Shown in pieces: positions 16,997 through 26,574 of a DNA stretch of 32,187 nt (within the stretch, counting starts at the first letter, position 1; the number at the start of each line of letters is the position of its first letter). The position numbers and the translations under genes were made by a program. The stretch is taken from positions 1-32,187 of the forward strand of contig CALMXF010000157.1 in assembly GCA_937870985.1 (NCBI GenBank). The letters run 5' to 3'. The notes beneath the pieces were generated by a model. The model was not told the origin of the DNA, ran no database searches, and saw only the letters and a program-made list of their open reading frames with translations. This DNA is from an uncultured Chloroflexota bacterium. GTDB lineage: Bacteria; Chloroflexota; Chloroflexia; Thermomicrobiales; CFX8.

Positions 16997-18043
16997 ATGC
17001 AAAAGGTGACGATTATTGGTCTCGGATTAATCGGTTCGTCGATCGGCCTCGGTTTGAGCCGCTGGGCGACGAAGGACGGTAACCGTTCGGCAGTTCTTTC
17101 AATCACGGGTTTTGACCTCGACCTCGAGCACCAGAATTACAGTAAGAAGCTCAAGGCCGTCGATAACACCGAATGGGACCTGACGCGCGCCGTCCAGGGC
17201 GCCGATCTCATTGTGCTAGCCGTGCCGCCGCTGACGGTTCGGGGAGTGATGGAGTCGATCGCCCCGCATCTGAAGGACGGCGCAGTCGTCACCGACACGA
17301 CCTCGACCAAGGCAGAGGTCATGGAGTGGGCGAGAACGACGCTGCCGGAGAACGTCAGCTTCATCGGGGGCCATCCGATGGCGGGCAAGACCCAGAGCGT
17401 CGAGGGCGCAGACGCTGCTCTGTTCAAGGACGCGACCTGGTGTGTTGTGCCGAGTGTCCAGGCCGACGAGACCGCGGTTCAGACAGTCCTCGGTATGGTC
17501 AATGCTCTCGGCGCCGAGCCGCTCTTCATCGACGCCATCGAGCACGATGCGTACGTCGCGGGGATCAGCCACCTGCCGTTCCTGCTCTCTGTCGCGCTCA
17601 TGCGGTCGGTCAGCCGCGACACCGGCTGGCGGGACATGAAGCACCTCAGCGCCGGAGGGTTCCGGGATGCGTCCCGCCTCGCGGCCGGCAGCCCGGAGAT
17701 GCACCGCGATATCTGCGCAACGAACCGTGGCGCGATCTTGCGCTGGCTTGACACTGCTATTGAAGAGCTGGAACACGAACGGTCTCTGATTGCAGCGGCA
17801 ACGGACGAGACCGATGAGACACTGCTCGCACACTTCACCGAAGCTCGGGACGCCAGGGCCGACTGGGCAACAACCGAGCGTCGCGAGGGCCAACTCGTGC
17901 AACAGACGCAGGACGAGATGACACGCGCGTCGATGAGCGATCAGATGTCCCAGATGCTATTCGGCGGGATGTTCCGTCGGAAGCCGCGAGTAGATTCGCC
18001 AGGCGACCGTCAGAAGCCTGCTCCGCGAAAAGACCGCGAATAG
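16997..18043 (+). CDS. tyrA: Prephenate/arogenate dehydrogenase
   Basis: TyrA oxidatively decarboxylates prephenate (or arogenate) toward tyrosine. The 348-residue protein has the NAD(P)-binding GLGLIGSSIG at residues 8-17, VTDTTSTKAEV near 98-108, IGGHPMAG at 123-130 with the catalytic-type His126, and GISHLPFLLS at 189-198. The length exceeds the usual ~280 catalytic core; the last ~70 residues form a charged, Gln/Met-rich tail ending in PAPRKDRE that has no ACT-domain look. The ATG follows GAAGGGAACACC. Only four bases separate its stop from that of the convergent next gene, so no terminator fits between them. The substrate (prephenate or arogenate) cannot be decided. Confidence 0.93.
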   Translation: MQKVTIIGLGLIGSSIGLGLSRWATKDGNRSAVLSITGFDLDLEHQNYSKKLKAVDNTEWDLTRAVQGADLIVLAVPPLTVRGVMESIAPHLKDGAVVTDTTSTKAEVMEWARTTLPENVSFIGGHPMAGKTQSVEGADAALFKDATWCVVPSVQADETAVQTVLGMVNALGAEPLFIDAIEHDAYVAGISHLPFLLSVALMRSVSRDTGWRDMKHLSAGGFRDASRLAAGSPEMHRDICATNRGAILRWLDTAIEELEHERSLIAAATDETDETLLAHFTEARDARADWATTERREGQLVQQTQDEMTRASMSDQMSQMLFGGMFRRKPRVDSPGDRQKPAPRKDRE

Positions 18044-18047
18044 AGGC

Positions 18048-18617
18048 TCAGGGCACGAGCGACCATTCCGACGGTAGATCGTAGTAGTACAGCATCCGGG
18101 TGGGCCGGCCACCCTCCCGAATACGGCCCCGATCTCGGCGCAGAATTTCGGCATAACTATTCTGCACCTGCACGATTCGTTTGAAACGCAGGTTGAACAC
18201 GATCGTTCCAGTATGACCCGGCTGGGTGCTCGCCCGCCGGGTCACATCGTTGAACACTCGAAAAGGGGGCCACTCAATCGGCGGCTGGCTAGCAAAGACC
18301 GCCTCGATCTGGCTGGTATTTTCTCGAGAATTGTGCTCGTCGAAGATCGCGAGGCCGTCCAGAACATTCCGAGAAAACTGATCGTCGTATCGCACGCTGA
18401 ACTCGAGCAGGTCGTCGAGTGTTGCCGCGCCGCGCGCGCATGCAGCCACAAGCATCTTCATCACATGGGCGGGGCCGAGGAAGCTCACGGTCCCATTGTC
18501 ATCGGCAACGGTATATCGAATCATCGTCTCATCCAGTGTCAAGGCATCGTGAGGTAGTCGCCGGCGGCCAATCGCTTCGAGCGGCCGGCACAGGAGCTGA
18601 ACGTCGAAGTCTACCAT
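18048..18617 (-). CDS. Conserved-looking hypothetical protein
   Basis: I do not recognise this 189-residue protein. It begins MVDFDVQLLCRPLEAIGRRRL, has no signal peptide or membrane segment, and contains VSFLGPAHVMKMLVAACARGA, a predicted helical middle (LDDLLEFSVRYDDQFSRNVLDGLAIFD) and a C-terminal beta-rich region (TIVFNLRFKRIVQVQNSYAEIL) ending in YYYDLPSEWSLVP. Sustained coding composition and the tight convergent fit with tyrA support it as real. It is transcribed alone on the minus strand. A role cannot be proposed. Confidence 0.7.
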   Translation of the reverse strand: MVDFDVQLLCRPLEAIGRRRLPHDALTLDETMIRYTVADDNGTVSFLGPAHVMKMLVAACARGAATLDDLLEFSVRYDDQFSRNVLDGLAIFDEHNSRENTSQIEAVFASQPPIEWPPFRVFNDVTRRASTQPGHTGTIVFNLRFKRIVQVQNSYAEILRRDRGRIREGGRPTRMLYYYDLPSEWSLVP

Positions 18618-18670
18618 CGGTCAAAGACCGAGCCGCGGAGTTCGCGAAACACGCCATTCGCGATGCCGCG

Positions 18671-18683
18671 AGTGTCGTACACT
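18671..18683. promoter_or_regulatory. Inverted repeat between divergent hypothetical genes
   Basis: AGTGT-CGT-ACACT is a 5-bp-arm palindrome between the divergent genes at 18617 and 18821. The plus strand includes TACACT, a possible -10. Either an operator or coincidence. Confidence 0.25.
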
Positions 18684-18820
18684 AACGGGACATCGCCGTG
18701 CTTTCGCGCGTAGGCTATTCTGAGCTACTGCCACCCGCCGTTCCGGTCAGAATCTCGCGGATTCGCGTGGAGCCCTCGCTCTCCCATCCATGCCCACACC
18801 GCATCGCGGAGGAGGCCGCC

Positions 18821-19246
18821 ATGCCTGACAAGAAGTACACGAGGGTCGAGGAAGAGATTATTGAGATCCTCGACCAGATGGAGAACGACGCGCCGAAGCC
18901 GAAGTATCCCCATCTGCGGGTCGTCCACCCGCCTTCGTCTGGCCCAACCCGTCGGCGATTCCAACTACCGAGCCTGTCTCGGGTATCCCCCAGCATGAAC
19001 CTGGGTCTCGTTGTCGTCTTCGCGTTCGTCGCGCTGATGTCGAGTGGCGTCATCCAGATTGCCGCGACTGTGCTGTCGCTTGGGTGTCTGATCATCCTGT
19101 TCTTCAGGCGTGGCCGGCCCAGCGCCACTGCCAGCTCGATCGACGGGCCCAGGACCTGGAGAGGACGAGATATCAGCTTCACACCGGATGACGGAAGCTC
19201 GATGGGCGGGCGTCTCCGGGACTGGATCCATCGCGTGCGCCACTGA
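18821..19246 (+). CDS. Hypothetical membrane protein
   Basis: A 141-residue protein starting MPDKKYTRVEEEIIEILDQME, an acidic amphipathic helix, followed by a basic Pro-rich stretch, one or two hydrophobic segments (about residues 63-95, LGLVVVFAFVALMSSGVI and IAATVLSLGCLIILFF) and a basic cytoplasmic tail. The ATG follows GGAGGAGGCCGCC, a strong site, which selects it over longer in-frame starts. No known domain is recognised. It lies upstream of uvrB on the same strand but is separated from it by a promoter and a hairpin. Confidence 0.72.
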   Translation: MPDKKYTRVEEEIIEILDQMENDAPKPKYPHLRVVHPPSSGPTRRRFQLPSLSRVSPSMNLGLVVVFAFVALMSSGVIQIAATVLSLGCLIILFFRRGRPSATASSIDGPRTWRGRDISFTPDDGSSMGGRLRDWIHRVRH

Positions 19247-19349
19247 GGTGGAGATGCATCGGAGGTAGCCGTACGCTGAATTCACCCGTCAGATCGAGAT
19301 TGCTGCCGGCGTCGGATTCGCGCGTCCGCACGGGAAAACGTCCGGGGTA

Positions 19350-19358
19350 TGGCATAAT
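19350..19358 (+). promoter_or_regulatory. Candidate uvrB promoter (extended -10)
   Basis: TGGCATAAT lies 67 bases before the uvrB start. No -35 is evident, and no copy of the uvrA palindrome is present. Confidence 0.45.
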
Positions 19359-19370
19359 TCGACGGTTCCT

Positions 19371-19398
19371 GCCGGCCAGCCTCGGGGCCGGCTTCTTC
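19371..19398 (+). other. Hairpin in the uvrB leader, possible attenuator
   Basis: GCCGGCC (19371-19377) pairs with GGCCGGC (19386-19392), followed by TTCTTC. It lies between the promoter candidate and the start codon. It could end read-through from upstream or attenuate uvrB. Confidence 0.4.
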
Positions 19399-19424
19399 AT
19401 CCCTCCAGAATGGAGCGACGTCTG

Positions 19425-21419
19425 ATGCCAGCATTTCGCATCGTCTCCGATCTGCAGCCGACTGGCGACCAGCCACAAGCCATCGACGAGCTTGCCCGCG
19501 GAGTTGAGGCGGGAATGGCTCAGCAAACGCTGCTCGGAGTCACCGGCTCAGGCAAAACATTCACGATGGCAAACGTGATCCAGCGCGTCCAGAAGCCAAC
19601 GCTCGTCCTTGCTCATAACAAGACGCTCGCGGCCCAGCTCTACAGTGAGTTCAAGGAGTTCTTCCCAGACAACGCAGTCGAATACTTCGTTTCCTACTAC
19701 GACTACTATCAACCAGAGGCGTATATCGCGAGATCTGACACCTACATCGAAAAGGACGCCCAGATCAACGATGAGATCGACAAGCTTCGCCACGCCGCCA
19801 CACGGGCGTTGCGGTCGCGAAGCGATGTGATCATCGTCGCCTCGGTGTCTTGCATCTACGGTCTTGGTTCACCGTCGGACTATGAGGAGCAGGTCGTCAG
19901 CCTCAAACGCGGCCAGGCGGTCCGCCGCGATCGGGTTCTGCGCCACCTCATCGACGTGCAGTACGACCGCAATGACATGACACTCGTCCGTGGCACGTTC
20001 CGCGTCCGCGGTGACACGCTGGAGATCTATCCGGTCTACGACGAGCTTGCCGTCCGGGTTGAGTTCTTCGGGGACGAGATCGACCGCATCGTAGAGCTGG
20101 ATCCACTGACCGGCGAAATCCTGGCCGAACGCGACGAGGCCGCCATCTACCCGGCCAAGCACTTCGTGACGACTGACGAAAAGCTGAAGGTCGCGATCGT
20201 CGATATCGTTGACGAGCTCCATCATCGGCTCACCGAGCTTAATCGTGAGGGCAAGATCCTGGAGGCCGCGCGCCTCAGCCAGCGGACGATGTACGACGTC
20301 GAGATGCTTCAGCAGGCCGGCTATTGCGCGGGGGTCGAGAATTATTCGATGCACCTCGGCCGGCGACAGCCGGGCCAGAAGCCCTGGACGCTGCTGGACT
20401 ACTTCCCCGCCGACTTCCTGCTCTTTGTCGACGAATCACATATCTCCCTCCCGCAGGTGCGGGGTATGTACCACGGCGACAAGGCGCGGAAGGATGTACT
20501 GATCGAGCATGGCTTTCGGCTGCCCTCTGCCCGCGATAACCGACCGTTGACCTTCGATGAGTTCCTCGAGAACGTCCACCAGATCGTTCATGTGTCAGCA
20601 ACGCCGGGGCCGTTCGAGATGGAACACTCGGAGCAGATCGTCGAGCAGATCATTCGTCCTACTGGGCTCGTCGATCCGCAGATCTCCGTGCGTCCTACCA
20701 AGGGACAGATCGACGACCTGATACACGAGATCAACGAGCGCGTCGCCCGTGGCGAGCGCATCCTGGTAACAACACTCACCAAGAAGATGGCGGAGGACCT
20801 GTCCGACTATCTCAAGGAGATGGGCATTCGAACCCACTATCTGCATTCGGAAATCGAGACGCTGGAGCGCATCGAGATTCTCCGCGACCTGCGGCTAGGC
20901 ATCTATGACGTCGTCGTCGGAATCAACCTGCTTCGCGAGGGTCTGGATCTACCCGAAGTCTCCCTCGTTGCCATCCTGGATGCGGACAAGGAAGGGTATC
21001 TGCGGTCCTACGGCTCGCTCATCCAGACAACCGGACGCGCCGCCCGACACGTCGAGGGCATGGCAATCATGTATGCCGATACGATCACGCAGTCGATGCG
21101 CCGCGCAATTGAGGAGACGTATCGTCGACGTGAGAGGCAGATGGCCCACAACGAATCGCATGGCATCACCCCGCGATCGATCGTGAAGGAGATTCGCGAT
21201 CTGACCGACCGCGTGAGGATGGCGGCGGAAGACACGACACCTTACGACGCCGATGCTCCCGATGGTGAAGTCGCAATGATTCCGCCAGATGAGCTGGCGC
21301 GACTGATCGGCGATCTCGAACGACAGATGAAAACCGCAGCCAAGGCGCTCGAGTACGAACGGGCGGCTCTCCTGCGCGATCAGATTGTCCATCTGCGCCG
21401 CATCCAGGAAGTGGTGTAG
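19425..21419 (+). CDS. uvrB: Excinuclease ABC subunit B
   Basis: UvrB is the damage-verification helicase of nucleotide excision repair, receiving lesions from UvrA and recruiting UvrC. The 664-residue protein shows Walker A GVTGSGKT at 38-45, the beta-hairpin region [11 protein letters not shown] near 91, Walker [11 protein letters not shown] near 335, helicase motifs such as [17 protein letters not shown] and QTTGRAARH, and a C-terminal UVR motif ([24 protein letters not shown]) that contacts UvrC. The ATG at 19425 (MPAFRIVSD) follows GGAGCGACGTCTG and matches family N-termini; an ATG 15 bases upstream is less likely. uvrA is 12 kb away on the same strand; uvrC is not in the window. Confidence 0.98.
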   Translation: MPAFRIVSDLQPTGDQPQAIDELARGVEAGMAQQTLLGVTGSGKTFTMANVIQRVQKPTLVLAHNKTLAAQLYSEFKEFFPDNAVEYFVSYYDYYQPEAYIARSDTYIEKDAQINDEIDKLRHAATRALRSRSDVIIVASVSCIYGLGSPSDYEEQVVSLKRGQAVRRDRVLRHLIDVQYDRNDMTLVRGTFRVRGDTLEIYPVYDELAVRVEFFGDEIDRIVELDPLTGEILAERDEAAIYPAKHFVTTDEKLKVAIVDIVDELHHRLTELNREGKILEAARLSQRTMYDVEMLQQAGYCAGVENYSMHLGRRQPGQKPWTLLDYFPADFLLFVDESHISLPQVRGMYHGDKARKDVLIEHGFRLPSARDNRPLTFDEFLENVHQIVHVSATPGPFEMEHSEQIVEQIIRPTGLVDPQISVRPTKGQIDDLIHEINERVARGERILVTTLTKKMAEDLSDYLKEMGIRTHYLHSEIETLERIEILRDLRLGIYDVVVGINLLREGLDLPEVSLVAILDADKEGYLRSYGSLIQTTGRAARHVEGMAIMYADTITQSMRRAIEETYRRRERQMAHNESHGITPRSIVKEIRDLTDRVRMAAEDTTPYDADAPDGEVAMIPPDELARLIGDLERQMKTAAKALEYERAALLRDQIVHLRRIQEVV

Positions 21420-21471
21420 GCTTTCGAATCGCGTCCAGTCTGACTCTCTCGAGGCATGTATGCCGGGAGAG

Positions 21472-21489
21472 CACCCGCGAGGGCGGGTG
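21472..21489 (+). terminator. Hairpin after uvrB
   Basis: CACCCGC-GAGG-GCGGGTG forms a perfect 7-bp stem 53 bases past the uvrB stop, without a T-run. It lies just before the ribosome-binding site of the next gene. Confidence 0.35.
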
Positions 21490-21506
21490 GGAAAGGAAAG
21501 ATCGGG

Positions 21507-22757
21507 TTGCGAGATCGCCGCACGTATGACGCCCGCCGGCAAGAGCCGGGCCGGGCGACCCGCGACGCGTCGCAACGTAATGCGTTGATCGCTATTCTCT
21601 TCTTTGTCGCGGCCTTCACATTCGTTGGCGTCATGTTGTTGACCGGGCGAGGCAACGACGCGCCATCTCAGGCATCGGATCCATCGACGTCGGCGTCGCT
21701 CCGCCAGATCGGCGGCAGTCCGACCGCGTCGCTGAACCCGACGACTCCCCAGGTAGCCATCGCTGGCGCCACGTCGACGGCGAAGGTGGGGACACCAGCC
21801 TCGAACGACCAGAGCGCGAAACCAACCGACACGGCGTCAACTGACCCGACCGAAGAAACCGCCGAACCGACTCAGGAACCGGCAACGGAGCCTTCGGCGC
21901 CCGAACCAACGGTGGTTCCGCTTATCGGCGACTTTGGCGCATTGCCGCCGGCCCAGATCGTCAGTGGCGGACTATCCCGGCGGCTCTCACTGACGTACGT
22001 CCTTGACAAGTCGTCCGTCTCCGCGCCGGAGACCGGAACGGTCTTCAAGTTCATCTGGCCTGACTACACTGTCGATGACGTATCGGCAATGGCCGCGCAG
22101 CTCGGCGTATCCGGCGAGGTTCAAAGCTCCGGGAACGGCGCATTCCATGTATCTGGTTCTGGCAAATCGCTGTCGGTCCGGTCGCGCGTCATCCAGTACA
22201 GTGACTCCTCGACAGCCTCGGCGGCGCTGGCCAATGACGCAACCTTGATCGCGGCAGCGGAAAGCTGGCTATCGTCGAGTGGATTGGTCAGCTCTGGTGT
22301 TGGCGGAGGACACATCATCGGAAGAAACGACGGCTCGGACCTGGCGGTCGTCCTCGTACAGCCATCCAACCCTGCGCCTCTGCTGGCGGCGTCCCCATCC
22401 GCGGCGATAACCGTCACCGGAAACGGCGTAGTCCGGGAAGCGAACATCCAATGGCCCGCGGATTACATCGCATCCGAATACGGCATGCGCTCGCTTTCCG
22501 AAGTCTGGAACCAGGTTCTCGCCGGACATGGGGCGATTGAAGCTGACATGAGCGGTGTTCCCGGCTCGGGCGCTGTCACCGCGACGTTCACCGTCGAAAG
22601 CGTCGGGATTGCCTATTCGGTTGGCGCAGGTAACAACGGCGAATTCCTGATGCCGATCATGGTGTTCAACGGCACGGCAGTGTCAGATGACGGGACGGCG
22701 TTCCCGATGTGGGTATATATCTCGGCCGTTCAAGGTGAGACGGCGACGGCAGGATGA
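21507..22757 (+). CDS. Membrane-anchored extracytoplasmic protein, unrecognised
   Basis: A protein of about 416 residues: a basic cytoplasmic N-terminus, one transmembrane anchor (ALIAILFFVAAFTFVGVMLL, about residues 26-45), a long Ser/Thr/Pro/Glu-rich linker with TEETAEPTQEPATEPSAPEP, then a globular domain of about 270 residues starting near VPLIGDFGALPPAQIVSGG. That domain has repeated Ser/Gly-rich beta strands and one possible helix repeat, but I recognise no family. I prefer a TTG at 21507 preceded by GGAAAGGAAAGATCGGG; an ATG at 21456 lacks a site and would include the hairpin. Its stop overlaps the ATG of the GH18 gene (ATGA), so both are coupled and probably work together at the cell envelope. 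Confidence 0.7.
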   Translation: MRDRRTYDARRQEPGRATRDASQRNALIAILFFVAAFTFVGVMLLTGRGNDAPSQASDPSTSASLRQIGGSPTASLNPTTPQVAIAGATSTAKVGTPASNDQSAKPTDTASTDPTEETAEPTQEPATEPSAPEPTVVPLIGDFGALPPAQIVSGGLSRRLSLTYVLDKSSVSAPETGTVFKFIWPDYTVDDVSAMAAQLGVSGEVQSSGNGAFHVSGSGKSLSVRSRVIQYSDSSTASAALANDATLIAAAESWLSSSGLVSSGVGGGHIIGRNDGSDLAVVLVQPSNPAPLLAASPSAAITVTGNGVVREANIQWPADYIASEYGMRSLSEVWNQVLAGHGAIEADMSGVPGSGAVTATFTVESVGIAYSVGAGNNGEFLMPIMVFNGTAVSDDGTAFPMWVYISAVQGETATAG

Positions 22758-24403
22758 AGCTGAAGCGCCGAACGAGAGACCGACTTGCCGCAGTCATCGC
22801 GACTGTCCTCCTGCTCGGAATCGCCGCCAGTCTGGTCGCCACGAGCCGCGACCAAAACGTCGCGAGAGCGCGGGATGTCACGAAATGGGCATATTACGTC
22901 GGAAACGACCCGACATCCCGAGCATCGCTCGAGCAGAACATCGAGCAGATCGATGTCGTGTCGCCGTATTTCTATCATCTGACTCCCAACGGCTCGATCA
23001 AGGATTTCTCGGAGCCGGCCGTGACCGCGTTCGTGCAGGCGCACGGCAAGAAGATCGTGCCGCTCATTCAGAACGAGGCTCGTTGGGACGAGTTCTCCAA
23101 GCAGATTGACACGGCGGGCAAGCGTGACGCGATCGTCGCCGCGCTCGCCGACGTCGTTGCCACAAATGGGTACGACGGCATTCACATCGACTTCGAGGCG
23201 CTCAATCAGACTGATCGGGATGCGCTAACCGATTTCATGCGCCGGCTGAACTTGTCATTCAAACCACGCGGCTGGATCGTGAGCCAGGCCGTCATCGCTA
23301 GAACAAGCGATGCCCCCTCAGTGTGGGGTGGTGTCTACGACTACAAGGCGCTGGCGGCCGTCAATGACTACGTCGCGATCATGGCCTATGACTGGGGATA
23401 CGCAGGCCGGCCTGACCCGGCGCCCGTCGCGCCGATCTGGTGGGTGCGAGATGTTGTGACCTATGCGAAGAAGCAAATGCCGGACAATCGGATTCTGCTC
23501 GGGATTCCGTTCTACGGCTATGACTGGAATACGACCAAGGGGCCACCCGCCAAATCAGTCAGCTTCCCGCGAGCCTCCCAGATCGCTTTACGAGACGGCG
23601 CGGAAAGTGGCTACGACACCAAGCAGGAAGCACCCTGGATTCGGTATCGCGACGACACCGGCGACGAGCACATGGTCTGGTACGAGAACGCAGCCAGCTT
23701 CGAGGCGAAGATCAATCTCGTGCTCGACAAAGAAATTGCCGGGTTTGCAACGTGGCGGCTTGGCCATGAGGATCCAGCCAGCTGGTACGTCGTTAACAGC
23801 CTGGCAACCCCGGCCGCCCGTATCTCGCCATTCCCCGATACCGCCAATCGCATCTATTTCTCAGAGACCGGGCACAGCCTCGCCTACGGGTTCCTCGCCT
23901 ATTGGCGAGAGAACGGCGGGCTGGCCCGGTTTGGCTATCCAAAGACGGAAGAATTCACCGAGTACGATCCGCTTGTTGGCAAGCGCTACTCCGTGCAGTA
24001 TTTCGAGCGCGCGCGATTTGAGTATCACCCGGAGTTCGCCGGCACCGAGTTCGAGGTGTTGCTCGGACACATGGGTCGCTGGGCGCTTGCGCGGCGGGAT
24101 ATCGACCCCTGGGCGTCCGCTACCGTGGCAAAGCCGGGGCTAACGTATTTTCCGGAGACTGGCCATAACATGGGCGCCGAGTTTGTTGCCTACTGGCGGA
24201 GTAACGGCGGGCTGATGTCGTTTGGCTTTCCAATCAGCGAGACCATGCGCGAGCGAAATCCTGAGGACGGCAAGACATATGTCGTCCAGTATTTCGAGCG
24301 TGCCAGATTCGAGTATCACCCGGAATACGCCGGCACAAAGGACGAAGTGTTGCTGGGGCTGCTTGGCAACGAGATGTTACGTCAACGAGGATGGGTTCGA
24401 TGA
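22754..24403 (+). CDS. GH18-type secreted glycoside hydrolase with two tail repeats
   Basis: The protein (549 residues) has an N-terminal signal/anchor (residues 10-31) and a GH18 TIM barrel (about 42-345) of the spore-cortex-hydrolase/YaaH kind, acting on N-acetylglucosamine polymers such as peptidoglycan. The active-site strand is DGIHIDFE at 141-148 with acid Glu148; the middle Asp of DxxDxDxE is His144. [11 protein letters not shown] and [12 protein letters not shown] are typical later strands. The C-terminus holds two ~80-residue repeats (about 366-445 and 463-542) with ETGH...F.AYWR.NGGL..FG.P and [16 protein letters not shown]-like wall-binding or substrate-binding modules frequent in Chloroflexota. 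It overlaps the preceding gene by ATGA and the following aroQ likewise. Confidence 0.88.
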   Translation: MKLKRRTRDRLAAVIATVLLLGIAASLVATSRDQNVARARDVTKWAYYVGNDPTSRASLEQNIEQIDVVSPYFYHLTPNGSIKDFSEPAVTAFVQAHGKKIVPLIQNEARWDEFSKQIDTAGKRDAIVAALADVVATNGYDGIHIDFEALNQTDRDALTDFMRRLNLSFKPRGWIVSQAVIARTSDAPSVWGGVYDYKALAAVNDYVAIMAYDWGYAGRPDPAPVAPIWWVRDVVTYAKKQMPDNRILLGIPFYGYDWNTTKGPPAKSVSFPRASQIALRDGAESGYDTKQEAPWIRYRDDTGDEHMVWYENAASFEAKINLVLDKEIAGFATWRLGHEDPASWYVVNSLATPAARISPFPDTANRIYFSETGHSLAYGFLAYWRENGGLARFGYPKTEEFTEYDPLVGKRYSVQYFERARFEYHPEFAGTEFEVLLGHMGRWALARRDIDPWASATVAKPGLTYFPETGHNMGAEFVAYWRSNGGLMSFGFPISETMRERNPEDGKTYVVQYFERARFEYHPEYAGTKDEVLLGLLGNEMLRQRGWVR

Positions 24404-24879
24404 GCGACTCGATCGTCCGACGCCGGCTCATCCTGGTTCTACATGGGCCTAACCTCAATCTCCTTGGCCGGCGCGAACCGGGAATCTATGGCTCGACGAC
24501 CCTCGATGAGATCGACCAACGCCTGACGGATCTCGCAAGCGCCCGCGGATTCGAGATCGTCATCAGTCAGTCAAATTATGAAGGCGCGCTGGTGGATCAG
24601 ATTCAACGGTATGGCTGGGTTGCCTCTGGTATTATCATCAACCCGGGTGCGCTGACGCATTACAGTATTGCGCTGCGAGACGCGATCGCGGCGGTTCCCT
24701 CCCCGGCTATCGAGGTGCATCTGTCGAATATCGCCGCGCGCGAGCCGTTCCGGCATCATTCAGTGATCTCGGCCGTCGCGGGTGGGACGATTGCCGGATT
24801 GGGCGCCGCTGGTTACGAGCTATCGCTTCGCTACCTGATGGATGCTATCGACGCAGAGGGAGAACCAACGGATGAATGA
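24400..24879 (+). CDS. aroQ: 3-dehydroquinate dehydratase, type II
   Basis: AroQ dehydrates 3-dehydroquinate to 3-dehydroshikimate in the shikimate pathway. The protein of 159 residues is of normal size and has [20 protein letters not shown] (with the catalytic Arg and Tyr), [31 protein letters not shown] and [20 protein letters not shown] (catalytic His). The ATG at 24400 overlaps the stop of the GH18 gene (ATGA) and has AGGATGGG upstream; an ATG 9 bases earlier is possible. Its 3' end overlaps the next gene by 8 bases. aroQ followed by a pepQ-type gene and efp is a common bacterial gene order. Confidence 0.97.
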   Translation: MSDSIVRRRLILVLHGPNLNLLGRREPGIYGSTTLDEIDQRLTDLASARGFEIVISQSNYEGALVDQIQRYGWVASGIIINPGALTHYSIALRDAIAAVPSPAIEVHLSNIAAREPFRHHSVISAVAGGTIAGLGAAGYELSLRYLMDAIDAEGEPTDE

Positions 24880-25984
24880 CGCCAGCCATCGGATCGACGC
24901 GGTGCGAGAAGAGCTCGCGAACCGCGGACTCGACGGGATACTGATCACCCATCCGTCAAACAGGGTTTACCTGACCGGATTCACCGGGGAAGACACCGCG
25001 CCGAATGAGTCCTCCGGTCACCTCCTTGTGACCCCTGGTGAGGCTGTGCTCGTCACCGGCTCGGTGAACGTGACCCAGGCTCAGGCTCAGGCGCCCCACG
25101 TCCGGGTCGTCCAGCGTGAGGGTGGCTGGTCTCGCGCCGACGCCGAAGTCATCCAGAACTCCGGCGCCAGACGCATTGGTTATGAAAGCCAGGCAATGCT
25201 TGAGGACGTTTTTCGCGGAATCAGCGAGCAGCTCTCTGCGGCGACCCACGACGTAGAGTGGATCGAGGCGGACGGATTAGTCGAGGCGTATCGGGCAGTG
25301 AAGTCCGCGGGAGAGATCGAGCTGCTGCGCAAGGCGTTCGAGATCACCAACGAAGCGTTTGACCGCGTTGCGTCGACGATCAAGGCTGGACAAACCGAGC
25401 ACGAAATCGCCTGGAAGATCCATGTTGCGTTCGTCGAGCTGGGTGCCGAAGGTCCGTCGTTCCCTACTATCGTCGCCGCCGGAACCAACGCCGCGCGTCC
25501 ACATCACGAGCCCGGGAACCGTGTCATCCGCGATGGCGAGCCAATTGTCATCGACATGGGAGCACGGTACATGGGTTACTGTGCTGATCTAACCCGGACG
25601 GTCTGGGTGGGTGAACCGAACGAGCGACTTCGGGAGGTCTACCCGATCGTTGCGCGTGCGGTAGAGGAAGTGATCGAACGCATCCATGTCGGGATGACGG
25701 GCAAGGAGATGGATGCGGCGGCTCGCGATTACATCGCTAGCCGAGGGTTCGGCGATGCATTCAGCCATGGTCTCGGCCATGGAGTCGGAGTGCGCGTCCA
25801 CGAGGCGCCGTCGGCCAGCCGCGATTCAACTGACACCCTGCGGGCCGGCAACGTCATCACCATCGAACCAGGAGTCTATCTGCCCGAATGGGGCGGCGTC
25901 CGCGTCGAGGACGTTGTGCTCCTTACCGAAGACGGGGTCGAGGTCCTGACCTCGGCGTCGAAGATGGCGATCCCAGATCGCTAG
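24872..25984 (+). CDS. Xaa-Pro aminopeptidase-type M24 peptidase
   Basis: A cytoplasmic metallopeptidase of family M24, expected to release N-terminal residues before proline or cleave Xaa-Pro dipeptides. The 370-residue protein has a creatinase-type N-terminal domain (to about 145) and the pita-bread catalytic domain with all metal ligands visible: Asp228 and Asp239 ([18 protein letters not shown]), His303 ([10 protein letters not shown]), Glu332 ([13 protein letters not shown]) and Glu346 (VRVEDVVLL). The ATG at 24872 follows GAGGGAGAACC and overlaps aroQ by 8 bases. It lies directly upstream of efp, the usual arrangement; since EF-P assists Pro-Pro synthesis, a proline theme links the pair. 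Confidence 0.93.
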   Translation: MNDASHRIDAVREELANRGLDGILITHPSNRVYLTGFTGEDTAPNESSGHLLVTPGEAVLVTGSVNVTQAQAQAPHVRVVQREGGWSRADAEVIQNSGARRIGYESQAMLEDVFRGISEQLSAATHDVEWIEADGLVEAYRAVKSAGEIELLRKAFEITNEAFDRVASTIKAGQTEHEIAWKIHVAFVELGAEGPSFPTIVAAGTNAARPHHEPGNRVIRDGEPIVIDMGARYMGYCADLTRTVWVGEPNERLREVYPIVARAVEEVIERIHVGMTGKEMDAAARDYIASRGFGDAFSHGLGHGVGVRVHEAPSASRDSTDTLRAGNVITIEPGVYLPEWGGVRVEDVVLLTEDGVEVLTSASKMAIPDR

Positions 25985-26001
25985 TCAGGAGATCGACCAC
26001 G

Positions 26002-26562
26002 ATGATCGATACCGGTGACCTCCGCAAGGGACTCATCATCGAGCACGACGGAACATTGCAGCGAATCATCGATTACCAACACGTGAAGCAGGGTCGTGGC
26101 AGCGCGTTCGTCCGGCTGACGATGCGGAATCTGCGGACGGGCTCTACGACGCAGCAGACATTTCAGGCGGGGAGCCGCTTCCCACTCGTCCGTCTCGAGC
26201 GGCAACGTGTGCAATATCTGTATCTGGAAGACGACACGTACATCTTCATGGATCTCGACAGCTTCGAGCAGCTCTCGCTCACAAAGGAAACGCTGGGCGA
26301 CGCAGTCAACTATCTCAAGGAACAGGACACGATCGATCTTATGACGTACCAGGAAGAGGCAATCGACATCGAGATGCCGATCACCGTCGAGCTGGTCGTC
26401 ACTCAGACCGATCCGGGATTTCGTGGAGATACCGCAACGGGCGGCAACAAGCCAGCCACCCTCGAGACCGGCGTCGTTGTGAATGTTCCACTCTTTATTA
26501 ACGAGGGCGATACACTGAAGATTGACACCCGCACCGGCGAGTATCTCGAACGCGTCACGTAG
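26002..26562 (+). CDS. efp: Elongation factor P
   Basis: EF-P binds between P and E sites of stalled ribosomes and promotes peptide-bond formation at polyproline stretches. The 186-residue protein has three beta-barrel domains: the KOW-like N-terminus (TGDLRKGLIIEHDGT), the middle (YLYLEDDTYIFMDLDSFEQL) and an OB C-terminus (TGVVVNVPLFINEGDTLKIDTRTGEYLERV). The domain I tip reads KQGRGSAF, so Arg32 takes the place of the Lys that EpmA modifies in E. coli. In EarP organisms the tip is a rhamnosylated Arg; no earP or epm gene is in view. The ATG follows AGGAGATCGACCACG. Confidence 0.97.
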   Translation: MIDTGDLRKGLIIEHDGTLQRIIDYQHVKQGRGSAFVRLTMRNLRTGSTTQQTFQAGSRFPLVRLERQRVQYLYLEDDTYIFMDLDSFEQLSLTKETLGDAVNYLKEQDTIDLMTYQEEAIDIEMPITVELVVTQTDPGFRGDTATGGNKPATLETGVVVNVPLFINEGDTLKIDTRTGEYLERVT

Positions 26563-26574
26563 GAGAGCAGCTGC

